Source: Ancistrus triradiatus (taxonomy: Eukaryota > Chordata > Actinopteri > Siluriformes > Loricariidae). Taken from it: DNA of 64,000 nt. The notes beneath the pieces are model-generated. The model worked only from the letters and a program-made list of their open reading frames with translations. It had not been told where the DNA came from and did not search any database. Position 1 is the stretch's first letter; every line of letters starts with the position of its first letter. Position numbers and translations under genes: made by a program. Location of the stretch: contig JAJAGP010003197.1 of assembly GCA_025084515.1 (NCBI GenBank), positions 17,263 to 81,262 of the forward strand, given 5' to 3'. Shown here piece by piece: positions 32,834-44,912 of this stretch.

Positions 32834-33059
32834 GTAATACATATTTAGCTATCGTTTACCTCAAGAAAAACAAACCATACTCTGATATATTGACTAACAT
32901 TGATGGGTTCATGGGAACTAATAATCAGAAATTTTCAAACAGGAGTTAAAGTTTGCACATGTGGTTACCAAATAGTGAGATTCTGTGTTGGTTTTATGCA
33001 CTGTCCCTATACTTGATAATGCACTATTGCACTCTCAATAATACAAAACCTATATTATA

Positions 33060-35056
33060 CAACCCCTGGCAAAAAGTATGGAATCACCAGTCTTGGATGA
33101 GCACTCATTCAGACATTTCATTCTGTAAAACAAACTCAGATCAAAAACATGATACAATAATAAGGTCATTCCAAAGTGCAACTTGTTGGCTTTCAGGAAC
33201 ACTCAAAGAAATGAAGAGAAAACATTTGTGGAAGTCAGTGAAATGTTACTTTTATGACAAGCACAGGGAAAAAATATGGATATCACTCAATTGTGAGTAA
33301 AAAAGTATGGAAATCATGAAAAACAGGATAAACAAAAAGACCATTCAAAATACATCACTAGTATTTAGTTGCACCACCTTGGCTTTTTTTATAACGGCTT
33401 TTCAGTCTCTGAGGCATTGGAACGTTGATGAGTGACAAAGAGTATTCTGCAGACTTCAATTTGGTGCCACCTCTCTGTGATAGCAGCTGCCAGATCAGCT
33501 TGCAGGTCGGAGCTTCTTTGTGGACCATTTTTTTTTTCAATTTCCACCACAGGTTTTTCGAATTGGAGGTTGAGATCTGGACTATTTGCAGGCCATGACA
33601 ATCGACCTGAATGTGTCTTTCTCCAAGGAGGGAAAGGCTTCACTGTTTTTGCCCTATGGCACATCGATGCCTTTGCCTTCATCACTTGTCATCTTGAAAA
33701 ATTATTTCATCCACCTCCCAAACATCTCTTCAACTGAAGGGACTGAGTAAGAAAACTGTCCTCAAAAATGATGCTCAATGTAAACTATATGTTACCTTTA
33801 TAAATATTTGTGCAATTCAGGAGGAGGGTCGTACTAGGACTGGACGAGGAGGAGATGACAGTCGAGGAGCGGTACGAGAGGCATCGAATGATTAAAGGAG
33901 TATATAGCAAGCGTGGATGGCAATTCCAGTACCTTATTTAATATATTGGAAAAGATGTGACGTAGCGATTAAGATTAGAAACTTGTGCTCGATAGAAAGA
34001 TAAGAAGAATTACACAGTCATCTCCCCAGTGGCTTATGCCTGACATGCAGCCCCATATCATCAAGGGACTGTGGAAATTTGGTTGTTTTCTTCAGGCAGG
34101 CCTCTTCATAAAATCTTCTCTGGAAACGGCACCAATAAAAGTTCCAGCATCATCACCTTGTCCAATGCAGATTCTTGACTCATCACTGAAGATAACTTTC
34201 ATCCAGTCATCCACAGTCCATGATTGCCTCTCCTTAGCCCATTGCAGTCTTGTTCTTTTATGTTTAGGTGTCAATGATGGTTTTCTTTTAGCTTTCCTGT
34301 ATTGAAATCCCATTTCCTTTAGCCGATTTCTAATGGTTCAGTCACATACATTGGCTCCAGCTTCCTCCCATTTATGCTTCATCTCTGTAGTTGTACTTTT
34401 TCGGTTTTCAAGACAAATGACCTTAAGTTGTTTGTCTTGACGCTTTGATGTCTTTCTTGGTCTACCAGTACGCTTGGCTTTAACAGCCATTCCATGCTGT
34501 TTGTATTTGGTCCATATCTTGGATACAGCTGACTGTGAACAGCCCACATCTTTAGCAACCATGCGTGAAGAGTTACCTTCTTCAAGACGTTTCACAATCC
34601 TCTCTTTTGTTTCAAGAGACATTTCTCTTGTTGGAGCCATGGTTCTTGCCACTCCACTTCGTCCGGCAGCCCTCCAAGGTGTCATGACTTCAGGTGTTTT
34701 TAATTGCAGACTAACGAGCAGATCTGCTCTGAGGCAGGTGTCCATTTAGGGAAAGGAAATTGACTGGGTGTGTCCTTATTTTCTACCTCCAATTTGAGTG
34801 ATTCCATACTTTTTTCCTCAGAATTGAGTGATTCCATATTTTTTTCCCTGTGTTGGTCAATAAAAGTAAACATTCACGAAAAACTTCCACAATGTTTTCT
34901 CTTCATTCTTTGAGTGTTCCTGAAAGCCAACAAGTTGCACTTTGGAATGACCTCATTATTGTATCATGTTTTTGATCAGAGTTTGTTTTACAGAATGAAA
35001 TGTCTGATTGAGTGCTCATCCAAGACTGGTGATTCCATACTTTTTGCCAAGGGCTG
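33060..35056 (-). mobile_element. Tc1-like transposon, family E, with 193-bp insert
   Basis: Inverted repeats of about 200 bp start 'caacccctggcaaaaagtat' and end 'actttttgccaagggctg', flanked by TA. The minus strand transposase is in pieces. The N-terminus is at 34338-34645 (APTREMSLETKERIVKRLEE, then GCSQSAVSKIWTKYKQ). The middle is at 34092-34313 (with 'VIFSDESRICIG'), and the C-terminus is at 33389-33685 (with 'SWPANSPDLN'). The coding order is interrupted by unrelated sequence at 33787-33979. Confidence 0.88.
33787..33979 (+). other. Foreign 193-bp insert in the Tc1 element, exon-like
   Basis: The flanking element sequence ('gtaaact' and 'gaaacttgtgc') would be contiguous without it. 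The insert has an acceptor-like 'atatttgtgcaattcag' followed by a + strand frame reading RRVVLGLDEEEMTVEERYER, then HRMIKGVYSKRGWQFQYLI and a stop. It is GC-richer than its flanks. Origin unknown. Confidence 0.45.
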
Positions 35057-35058
35057 TA

Positions 35059-36061
35059 GAAACAATGCACCCACATTCATTGCAGGCAATATGAACCCAA
35101 TATATTTCATGTTTTGTCTAGTCAACCTAATTTCATTTGTTAATAAAAATCCATTCCTGCATTTCAGGGACACGGCAATTTAGGACTAGTAAAGAAGTAA
35201 AAAAATAACTAAATTATGATGTGAAATCAATTCAAATTTATTGAAATGTTTAATAACAATGTTTCTCAAAGAAAGCTTGGAAGGGATTTACGTAATCTTT
35301 TCAATACACTGCACAATATTATTAAATGATTCAAGGAATCTGAAGGAATTTTAGTGTGTAAAGGGCAAGGGAGCAAGCCTAAGCTGAACACTTGTGATCT
35401 CCTATCACTGCATCTCAGCACTGCATCAAGAACCGTCGTTCATCAATAGCTGATATAACCACATGGGCAAGGGATTACTTTGGCAAACACTACAATGCGG
35501 AGTTACATTAACACATGGCACTTAAAATGTGACTGTGCAAAAAAGAAGCTTTATTTTAACCATGTCCAGAAGCGGCATCAACTTCTCCGGACTCAGAGGA
35601 AAAAAGGTTTTGAAAGAAATAGACCCCATGTGCTTCACACCAGAGATGAAAAAGACCCCCCAGACTGTTATCAGCAACAAGTTCAAAAGCCAGGCTCTGT
35701 CATGGTATGGGGTTGTGTTAGTGCCCTTGGCAAAGGTCATTTAAACTTCTGTGATGGCAGCATTAATGCAGAAAAGTATGTTGAGACCTTAGAAAAACAT
35801 AAGCTGCCTTCAAGACGACATCTTTTCCAAGGACGTCCATGCATTTTTCAACAAGACCATGCAAAACCACATGCTACACACATTACAAGGCATGAAGAGT
35901 GTACAGGTACTGGATTGTTTATTAACAAATGAAATGAAGTTGGTCAGACAAATAATGAGCTGTCTTGAGTTCAAACTGTCTGCATATGCATGCTGCATAC
36001 TGTCTGCAGTGAATGTCAAAAGTAAATGTAAGTTGTCCCAACTTTTTATGATTTGGGGTTG
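35059..36061 (+). mobile_element. Tc1-like transposon, family B, partial
   Basis: The right end 'tttatgatttggggttgta' is the family B terminus. The left TIR tip is lost where it abuts the previous element, but its subterminal part (35090-35165) is present in inverse orientation. A + strand transposase piece (35560-35905) has 'GSVMVWGCVSALGKGHLNF' and 'IFQQDHAKPHATHI', the usual DNAKPH block with H for N. N-terminal coding sequence is missing. Confidence 0.8.
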
Positions 36062-36508
36062 TATTTCCAAATTCTACTATATTAACAAAGTGCAGAATTA
36101 TAGGTCAAAATGAGCTTTTTGGGACTTTGTATGTACGGGCTTATGTGATAGTGCCGTGATGAGTACCTGTACATCTGTAAAAGTGTGTTTTTTTAGCTGC
36201 ATAAAACTACTGGAAATAATGTGGAAATGAATAATACCAGGTACTTGCTTTCATAAGCTCAGGTCTTTTGATTACAAAGGTTATGCAGGTTTATAAACTT
36301 TGCAGGACAGCAGGCCTCTTGGACTGGTGTTAAGAACTGTTCTAGACTACACAAACAAAAAGGAGAGGTGACAAAATTTAGACAGATCTCCACTAACATA
36401 ATTGCTGCAGTACCCTGCTGCATTTACAGACCACAAGATGTTATAACTGGGTATGATACTGAGCTTGTTGTTCAGTTGCTCTGATGTTGCTTTTTCTTGG
36501 TCTGGTAG

Positions 36509-36645
36509 GCTGTTACAGTGGTTTTCTTGATGGAATGCTGCTGGATACCCAAGCCATCAGGGATGACATTCTTGGCCAAATCCCAACGTGGCACACACAA
36601 TGCAACCGATTCATTCAATTTCCACAGGAGAGCAACAGTCTATGA
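36509..36645 (+). CDS. Candidate exon, unidentified protein
   Basis: After the strong acceptor 'ctttttcttggtctggtag' two frames stay open. In the frame in phase with 32735-32833 it reads AVTVVFLMECCWIPKPSGMT, then 'HNATDSFNFHRRATVYE', to the GTGAGA donor. The other open frame reads CYSGFLDGMLLDTQAIRDDI and stops at TGA at the same point. I cannot decide between them from sequence alone. Confidence 0.38.
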
Positions 36646-36873
36646 GTGAGAGTATGTTTTTCTACCCGGGCCTCAGGTGTAGATTTTCCTGTTATCAGTC
36701 ATAGCATTTACTTAAATATCCATTTGAAACATACAAGTCGGGTTTACATAACAGGTCCTGTGGTTTTGCCAGGATGATGAATCATCATGATCCCATATGG
36801 TTAAAGGTTCAGAGTTAGGGTACATTGTGTGCAGAGGAGCAAAGCTTCTGGATTAACTCATCACTCTTCACAG

Positions 36874-36880
36874 GAAATAA
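36874..36880 (+). CDS. Candidate last coding bases of the unidentified gene
   Basis: The excellent acceptor 'actcatcactcttcacag' is followed by G AAA TAA. Spliced from 36645 this completes GAG, adds Lys and stops. The downstream stretch to an AATAAA at 37973 would then be 3'UTR. A second frame starting at 36887 reads 'FFCPEAQDGWRRYIFEFTV' and could be coding in another arrangement. Confidence 0.25.
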
Positions 36881-37534
36881 TGGAATGTGGTGGGCATAAC
36901 CACAGGCTTCTTCTGCCCAGAAGCTCAAGATGGTTGGAGACGCTACATTTTTGAGTTCACGGTGCATAAAGACGATTATGAGGTTTTCATACTTGGACAG
37001 TATAAAGACAAAATTTTGGGACTTGGCTTTTCACTGTATCGATGCTTTCCCAGTGACTTCTGCCTTACACTAGTACAAAAAGTCTCTTTATGAGCTGGAT
37101 TCTTCAGCTCTGTGGGAATGAGAGGTGTGGGTTTTAGATATACATAGATCCCCCTGTTTTTCTTTTCATGTCAGCAAGGAATCTCTTTCAAAATGTCTAA
37201 TAACACATGTGCGTTCTACATTACCACGTGTCCCAAGATCATAGAATTCAGGCCCTTACTTTGCATTCTTGGTTATTTTTAACTTTAGGCAGTCTGCGGT
37301 TTAGTTGTCAAAACCGTTTATTTAATTCTTTGCCATTTTGATTTATTTGAAAAGTAGAATACGTTTTTACTATTAAACTGTTTTTTTTTCTTCTATTTTT
37401 AAACTGTCTATTATTAAACAATCATGGGCAACACCATCTCTAAAACTGTCTGCTGTAATATATTCATATGTACATTTTGCAGTACAGCATTTTGTCAACA
37501 CCCTGACGTACAAGTTATACAAATATTGTTTACA

Positions 37535-37665
37535 TTCATTTATTTGCCAGATGATTTTATCTGAAGGCCTAAAGAAGGTAGAATCCAATTTCATATTGTA
37601 CCTTAGAGGTTCTGGAGTCTTGCTCTGGTGCCTAACAGTGACAGTCCTGGGATTTCATCTCTCAC
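37535..37665 (-). repeat. SINE type 2 fragment (reverse)
   Basis: 'ttgccagatgattttatctg' and the inverted tRNA-like head region; strongly diverged. Confidence 0.4.
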
Positions 37666-38277
37666 ATTTCCTATTCCTAGCATTGAATCTAAATTCCACA
37701 AATCATAAAGAAGGTGGAACGTCTTAGATTTTCAGCTTTTAATAACTAATTGAACCTATTCATTTATATTAAGTAGTTTGATGTTCGATGCATGTGTGTG
37801 TATCAAAAATGTGAAGATTTCACACAGGCTGGTAACCTACACAAACATATTTACCACGCTACACACAGAGTGCAAACGTTTTTTAAGCATTTAGGTCATA
37901 AAAAGCGTATCTGCAAGTACCTCCTTTCCCTCTGACAGTCATATTTATTCAGTTTCCAGAGAAATAAACTTTGCTGATGATTGATCTGTCTTCATGCGTC
38001 AGTGTTCTCGGGCTAAGTTGAGGAATCTGTTGTGATAACAGCTATGGTACTCAGATGCAAGTACAGACTTGAGATATGGTTTTGATGTATCAGACTTGTT
38101 TTAGACTCGTTAGTATTTGCATTCAGCCTCGGTTTCGAACGTTGACCTTTTGAGATTCTGCTTTGGTGTCATTTGAGACATGCTGCAGTTTTGTCTTTTA
38201 TTTATTTATGTACTTATTTAATAAAAATGTCCCTCAAACCACTAAAGTACAGTCATTACGACTGGTCAATCTTTAGT

Positions 38278-38380
38278 TGTGTCTCAAATTGTGTATGGTA
38301 CTAAATGGTGTGTCAGAACAGCGTCACACTTTGTGGCACACTAATGTACAAAAGTCCAAGAGTGTGCAATTTGAGACACA
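38278..38380. repeat. Short MITE-like inverted repeat
   Basis: 'tgtgtctcaaatt' at 38278-38290 and its exact complement 'aatttgagacaca' at 38368-38380 bound 77 bp. No coding content. Confidence 0.6.
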
Positions 38381-38879
38381 CCAACTATGCCGACTTGCAA
38401 GGTGCCAATATTTCAGTGCTCTTTGATTCATAGTAGATTAAAAAGAAGGCAATAAGATTTGTTATATGCTTTAAAACAGTTCAACAATGTCATTTAAGGA
38501 AAATAGAAACTGATGTGGAGAGCAATGTAATGGACAGCAAGGCTGCCAACTCTCCCGCACTGGCCAGGACACTCCCTCAATTCGGTCCGATCTCCTGCTC
38601 ACCCGCAAAACGTATTTTCTACCAACTCTCCCAATTCTATCCCACTGCATTGAGGTCACTGCTGGATCCATGTATGACAGGTTGATAGCAGGTAGTTGGT
38701 ATTGCTGATTGGTTATCAAGAGAGAGAGGTTCCGCTCATTGTACATTGCTGAAATGATTGTTTGTTTATTCAATTATTTTTTGTATGTAGTTTATCATTC
38801 TTCAGCATCAAAGGCCATTAAATGACAGACACAAGGTACATTATAGATCAGCACTCAAGGTTATCTCGCAACTAGTCAT

Positions 38880-39075
38880 ATATACACTCAGGTTGGGGCC
38901 TATTTAGTGTAATCAATTAACATAAAGCATGTCTTTAGACTTGTGGGAGGAAATTGGGCCACCCAGAATAAACCCACATGCACAAGGGTTGGACCCATAT
39001 TGGCTCTGGGATTGAACCCAGAATCATCTCACTGTGAGGCAAAAGTGCTATCCACTGAGCCACCGCACCACCTCT
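38880..39075 (-). repeat. DANA/mermaid-like SINE (reverse)
   Basis: Reverse-strand B box 'gggattgaaccca', 'tgtgggaggaaattgggcc' and the head 'gctatccactgagccaccgc'. Confidence 0.75.
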
Positions 39076-39299
39076 TGCTGAAATGAAGGATGTGTTTCAA
39101 ACGCTGCATATGTGAATGAGAAGACTCACTTTGTTAATGGGCTTGTTTTAGCTATGTGGAACATATTCTTACTTTCAACACCGCAGAAAATTAAGAAGTA
39201 GAAGAAAATGGCTATTTTTGGCGAGAGCTGAGTTTGGCAACTTAACAAGGCTACAAAAACTAGACAAAGGCAGTGACATACCTGATGCTGACATAATGT

Positions 39300-39955
39300 G
39301 TTTTACCGGGCCTAACAGGGATCAGTGGTCACAAAGGTCCAGGAGTTCAGGTACTTGGGATCAACTGTCCAAGGAAATGGGGAGTGTGGAAAGGAGGTAA
39401 AGAAGAGAGTACAGTCAGGATGGAGTGGGTGGAGAAGGGTGTCAGGAGTGCTGTGTGACAAAAGGGTTGCAGCAAAAGTGAAAGGAAAGATTTATAAGAG
39501 TAGTGAGACCAGCCTGTTGTATGGCTTAGAGGACAGTGGCACTGACAAAGAGACAGGAAGCAGAGCTGGAGGTGGCAGGACGAACTTAAGATGTTGAGGT
39601 TCTCTTTAGGAGTGTCTAGGGTGGACAAGGATTAGGAATGAGATCATCAGAGGGACAGCACAGGTTGGAAAATTGGGAGACAAAATTCGAGAGGGAAGAC
39701 TGAGATGGTTTGGACATGTGCAGAGGAGGGATTAGTGGGATATATTGGTAGGAGGATGTTGGAGATGGAGCTGCCAGGCAAGAGACGGAGAGGAAGACCA
39801 AAGAGGGAGTTATTTGGTTGTGGTAAATGAAGATATGCAGGGAGTTGGGGTGAGAGTACAGGACATTGAGGACAGGGTGAGGTGGAAACGTTTAACTCGC
39901 TGTGGTGACCCCTGATAAAGGGAGAAGCCGAAAGAAGAAGAAGAAGACGAAGAAT
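39300..39955 (+). mobile_element. RTE-type LINE, 3' end
   Basis: The + strand remnant encodes the end of reverse transcriptase: 'VQEFRYLGSTVQGNGECGKE', then 'GWSGWRRVSGVLCDKRVAAK' and VKGKIYKS, typical of RTE/BovB-like elements. Stops follow. It ends in 'gctgtggtgacccctgataa', then 'gaagccgaaagaagaagaag', a tail shared with DANA SINEs. 5' truncated. Confidence 0.8.
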
Positions 39956-42005
39956 GAGGTTATACTGTATGTGACAAACTGTCTAGTTGGCAGCTTAACT
40001 ATGCATTAAAATTTTGCAAACCGTTGTACTCCGTATATAAGTATAAACAATATCAAAAAGAAATATTATGCACATTATTATGCACCTTTTAAACTCACTG
40101 GTGTCAAAAGAACCAAAATATGGAGTAATCTGAACCCAGATGGCACCTTGTCATTTAATGACAGTCAAAATTGGTGATACTGAACTTGATTGTTACAAGT
40201 AAGAGCCAGCAATGAGAATAATTAATTCAGCAAAGACATCTATGCACAACCAGAGAGGACAGTAACCTGCACAAACATGGAGCTTAATGTACAGAACCAG
40301 TGGTCAAAGGGAACATATGTAATGTTATTAAATAACTACAAATACCAACATGCTGCATTTTATTGTTTCTAACTAACTGGCTCAAGGATACATCACTACA
40401 AATTTCCCTCCATCAAATTGATCAAAGTTGGCAGCCCTGGACAGAGTGATACTGCACTCCATCATAATGAAGCTCACCCGTCATCAGGAGACTGTGAGGG
40501 TAAATTACATGTACTTATCACAGTGAGTGGAAGGAGAGCTGAACACTGGTCTGTAGGTTTCCTAAAACTAATTTTGTCCAAAGCTGAAATGCTTTATCTT
40601 TATCTTTAGCAGATCGATGACGCAGAGACATTTTAAATACAATCTTTAACACAGGGGTGGGAAAGGTGGGGGGTGGTGTCAGCACTGCAGCCCCCGTATA
40701 TTCACCTGTATTTAAAAAATAAATAAATACAATAAAATCTAACAATAATGAAAATAAAACATAACATATGCTTTAATAAATATGTAAATCCCTTCCAAAC
40801 GTATTTGAGGAACATTGTTTTTAAAAATTTCAATAATTTTCTCATACATTTGTACATCCTCTGGCATCCATATTTATTCCTCAGAGACTCAGCCTTTCGT
40901 AGATACTGCTTTTGTACCAAATCATGATTATAATCACCTGTTGACATCACTTGTTTGAAATCACATCATTATTTAGTTTTTATAACCTATTTACAGGCCC
41001 TAAATTGTCCCCGTCCCAACCTTTTTGAGGCTTGTCCCAGTAGAACAATTATTCAAAGCAAAGTAGCTAATTCAGTTTTGAACAAAACAAGATGATGAAC
41101 TGTTGTAGCAACAGAAGGTCTTCCGTGACACTACTGTGTTCCTCTGTAAGAGCATGCTATTGCTCTTTGCTCTGATGTTCCATAACAGGTAATTTAATCA
41201 ATCTGATGTAATTTTATCACTGAAAAATGGGAACCAGATTTCCTGATACTGAGTAGAAACTCAGAATGTTTCTGCTTGTGCCTATAATCCTTCATCATCA
41301 ATAAGCAAATAAATGCGGCATAGATCTTGGCCCATTCGTTTTGGCCATTAGATTGTCCTATGATAATAGAAGCAGGAGTTTGCTATTTAAGGTTGTATCG
41401 TTCCCAAGAATGAGGTCTTAGAACTACTATATCAAGGCACTGTTTTTTTTTTCAAATAGTGAAACAGATTGCAAGCCATCAGTCTTGATCAGTCTTTGGC
41501 TCCTAATAAATTAAAGATCTTTTGGTTGAGAATCCTTGGCTGGTGTTGCTGTCCTTCTGCGCCACACACATTGTCATGATTTATATATTTCTTTTAAATA
41601 ATAATGTGTAAAATGCTGCTGTGATGGATAGCAGCTGTCATCAAGGGTTCTGACTCATTGACTAGGAATATAAACAGCTGTATGTTATTTTTTATTGTTG
41701 TGTATTGTTTGTTGATTTAACTTCCTGCTGTCAAGTAAATGCAGAAAAACCTTTTAATTATTTCTAATATTATAGATTCTATTTCTTTTTCTTCAACCAA
41801 CTTCAAAAAAGGAAAAAACATGCAGTGCCTTGTGCACGAGTGTTCGACAGTGAAGGGATTTTTTTTCCCACTTCACTTCAGTCTGTTTTTATTAATGATA
41901 AAGAACATGAGCATGGACAGAGAAAAAAAGCAGACTGTGATTCTGGCTTGGAGCACATGAAGAGGGCAAATGGGAGCACACAAATACTTATCCATGTGAT
42001 CCATG
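39956..42005. other. Intergenic, no feature recognised
   Basis: AT-rich sequence with short chance frames only. Confidence 0.45.
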
Positions 42006-42009
42006 TGTA

Positions 42010-42170
42010 TTTATGTGAACCAGAAGGTCCAGGGTTCAAGTCCCACGTCTGCCAAGCTACCATAGTTGGGTCCATGAAGACCTTAAGCTACAATTGCATG
42101 GGTTGTAAGATTGTATCAGCTGTAAGTTGCTCTGCATAAGAGTGCCTGCTAAATACCCAAATGTAAATAT
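42010..42170 (+). repeat. SINE type 2, 5' truncated
   Basis: 'accagaaggtccagggttca', 'ctgccaagctaccatagttg' and tail 'ctctgcataagagtgcctgc'. Confidence 0.75.
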
Positions 42171-42179
42171 TATTGGGCG

Positions 42180-43020
42180 AGTGAGGTCTCTGGAGATATT
42201 TCCTACTCAGGTCCTGGTATAGATGTCCCGCAGGCTGGGCAGTGCCGACCTGGAGATCAGACCTGATGACCTTTCCATCCTCAGCACCACAGTTACTGTA
42301 CCAGGTGGTGATGCTTTAGTGACTGTGCAAAATGGTGTGAGGATAGCTGGGACAAAGGTGTTATTTTTTAGTTGTCTGAGGTATTAAATATACTGTCTTG
42401 CTTTCATTGTGGTAGCTGTTATTTTAGTGACCATTGTCAACTCCTCACTGATGTGTAAGTCACAGTGCTTGAAGCTGCTCACTCTGCAGTAAGGTCTGGA
42501 GACTTGTTAATCTTGAGGGCTGTGTATATTCCCTGATGCTCCATTCTGATTTCCACAACCAGTTCCTCAGTCTTGTTGACATTTAGCAACAGACTGTTAG
42601 CCTCACAACACTGTGATAGCCTTTCCATTTGTCTGTCGTCATTACTGGTGATCAGCCTATCCCCACAATGTTGTATAAAACACAATGCATGTATAAAACA
42701 CAGCCTTGAAGAGCTCCTGTATTGAGAGTAAGGGAGTTAGAAGTGAAGACTGAAGGCCCAACCAAAGTCAGTGAACAGCAACCTCACCTAGTTCCCCATT
42801 CCCTTGTCATTATGGGATAGGGTGGTATGTAGGACGTTTGACATGGCATCATCAATGGGTCTCCTTGACTGGTAGGAAAACTGGAGAGTATCCAAGAGAC
42901 TGGAGAAAGAGGTGCAGATGTATTCTTTGAGTGTCTCAAAGCACATCATCACCACATAAGGGTCACTGGGCGATAGTCAGCTGAAGCAGCTGGAGTGAAC
43001 GACTTGTACGTCTGTGTAGC
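42180..43020 (-). mobile_element. L2/Rex1-like LINE fragment
   Basis: The minus strand remnant reads 'QMERLSQCCEANSLLLNVNK', then TEELVVEIR, the reverse transcriptase segment after the catalytic box in CR1/L2-group LINEs. Nearer 42230 it reads 'LPSLRDIYTRT', typical of the C-terminal end. Stops and indels break it. Exact clade uncertain. Confidence 0.65.
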
Positions 43021-44017
43021 CTTGCATTGCAATGGAAAATAATCCACATCAATTTACTAGAAACAATGTTAGTAAAGCAGTTAGGAGACTTTTTGCCTGT
43101 TGTTTATTCTTTACTAGATTTTTCCAAGACGCTCTATGCCTTGGGTGAACATTTTTCTTTCGTTCTCTCATAATATTTAGGTATTCGAAACAGTGATGTC
43201 AGTGGCAGACTATTTTTTGGTGTTTCAAAACAAAAATGACATTTTAATTAACAGGAAGTACTATTGAAAAAACAATTTCTGGCAAAACATTTTGTAAATT
43301 GTTCTTCACTGCAGGACATTAAAGGGGCCATGAATGACGACAGTGGTTTCACAAACGCACTAAAACCTAGTTATCCAAATCTACAAATAATCTCATGTAA
43401 TCTCAAATAGTTTCAAAAATGCAGAACCCCCATTTCCAGTCCTTCTTACAGGAAATTTCCTATCTCATTTTGGCATATTCCAATCACCCTACATACTTTT
43501 AGTGACATCAGAACTGGGGATGTTGCTTATCAGACCGGGCTTCGCCTCTCTACCACATTTTCCCTCCTAACATGTTAGTGCACTATCCTGCATGTGTTCC
43601 TTTTTTCAAGTTTCTCCCGAGCAAATGTTTTCAGCTGTATGTAAGTGCATGTGTGTTAAAGAAAATAGCAAAATGTTCTTAGCTGCCTCATAATGAGTTT
43701 TTTTTTCTAAAACTTACTCTAGAAGTTACTCCAGAGATAGGAGGAAAATGGAGAATGCAGACAGATTTGTAATGCCACCTGTGTGTCCTATACTACGCTG
43801 ATACTTACCCAATAAAATGGGTATGCATAGTTTTTCCTGGTTTAATATAAAGCAGATGCGGTACCCTCCTGCAGTGCACTGCAGGACACATTCCTGCCGT
43901 AGGGAAGAAAACATAGTCATATACATGTAGACACTGCATTGGCCCCTGTATCATACATCAACATTGCTGCCAAATTGGTCCGAACAATTTTTTGTATGTA
44001 TTTTCCATATTTCTATT

Positions 44018-44052
44018 TTCCATCCATCCATCCACCCATCCATCCATCCTAT
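44018..44052 (+). repeat. (CCAT)n microsatellite
   Basis: 'catccatccatccacccatc' and continuing units. Confidence 0.85.
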
Positions 44053-44054
44053 AC

Positions 44055-44500
44055 ACTCATCAACAGAACATAAAGCACCCAGAAAGAAATGTCGGATTGC
44101 TGCAAAACTCGGCATGCAGTTCTGTCTCAGGAAGATATGTAAATGACTAAAGGTGTTGTCTGATTACACATTGGGTCTTGCAACAAGAGAGTGTAAAAGT
44201 GCCTCACTGCCCTGTAAAAAGGCTCTCAGAGGCTATTTTTGGCTAGCGTACCTCTTGGTGAGAGATCGGTGACTACTAGACATGCCTCTATGATGTACTT
44301 GAAGACATTTTCCCAGTTGACTTTTAGTGGTGACGCATTATTGGACTCAGAGAAGCAAGATGGAATTTTGAGAGACTGCATGCCATCTTGGCTGTTCTGT
44401 CCTAGCTGTTAAGAGGTGTTGGGAACAGTGGTTCTATGAGGGCATGTACGCACAGAGAACAGTCTACAGAAGTCCCAGACAGACGCACAATAGAGAGGAT
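44055..44500. other. Unclassified, possibly transposon-derived
   Basis: It contains 'ctcactgccctgtaaaaagg' and 'gagaacagtctacagaagtc', which look like a degraded dispersed element. No intact frame. It abuts a family B Tc1 end. Confidence 0.3.
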
Positions 44501-44504
44501 TGAG

Positions 44505-44632
44505 CCATATTGATATTTGGTTCAAACTGTCTGCAATTAAATAAAAGTCAAAGTAAATGTAAGACACACTGTTTTTTTAATTTGCATTTCCCATACTGTC
44601 CTAACGTTTTCTGGTTTGAGTTTGTATTATTA
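44505..44632 (+). mobile_element. Tc1-like family B 3' end fragment
   Basis: 'caaactgtctgcaattaaat', 'gtaagacacactg' and the decayed terminus 'ctggtttgagtttgta'. Confidence 0.6.
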
Positions 44633-44912
44633 TATAAATGTTATTATTATAATGTGTTATTGTATGATACTATTACCATATTATGCAATACTTGCAGTTC
44701 TATACAGTTCTGCAATTCTTATAATTTAATGCAGTATACTATTACTTTTCACCATGTACTATTTAATATTGTTAAAATAGTAGATCCTACATTTACTTGC
44801 ATTTGTTTGCAGGTCAGTCTTACCCAGGCCAATATATAGATGCATTTACATATCGCAGCTGAAGGGCTGCGAATGATAGGCTGAAGGTTTCAGTGCAGCG
44901 GCTATGTATATA

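Noticed and set aside
36887..37093. 68-codon ORF beginning at a GTG
   Set aside because: The peptide looks protein-like ('FFCPEAQDGWRRYIFEF'), but an in-frame TAA lies 6 bases upstream, just after the acceptor. It fits no donor I can defend, so it is mentioned only as an alternative.
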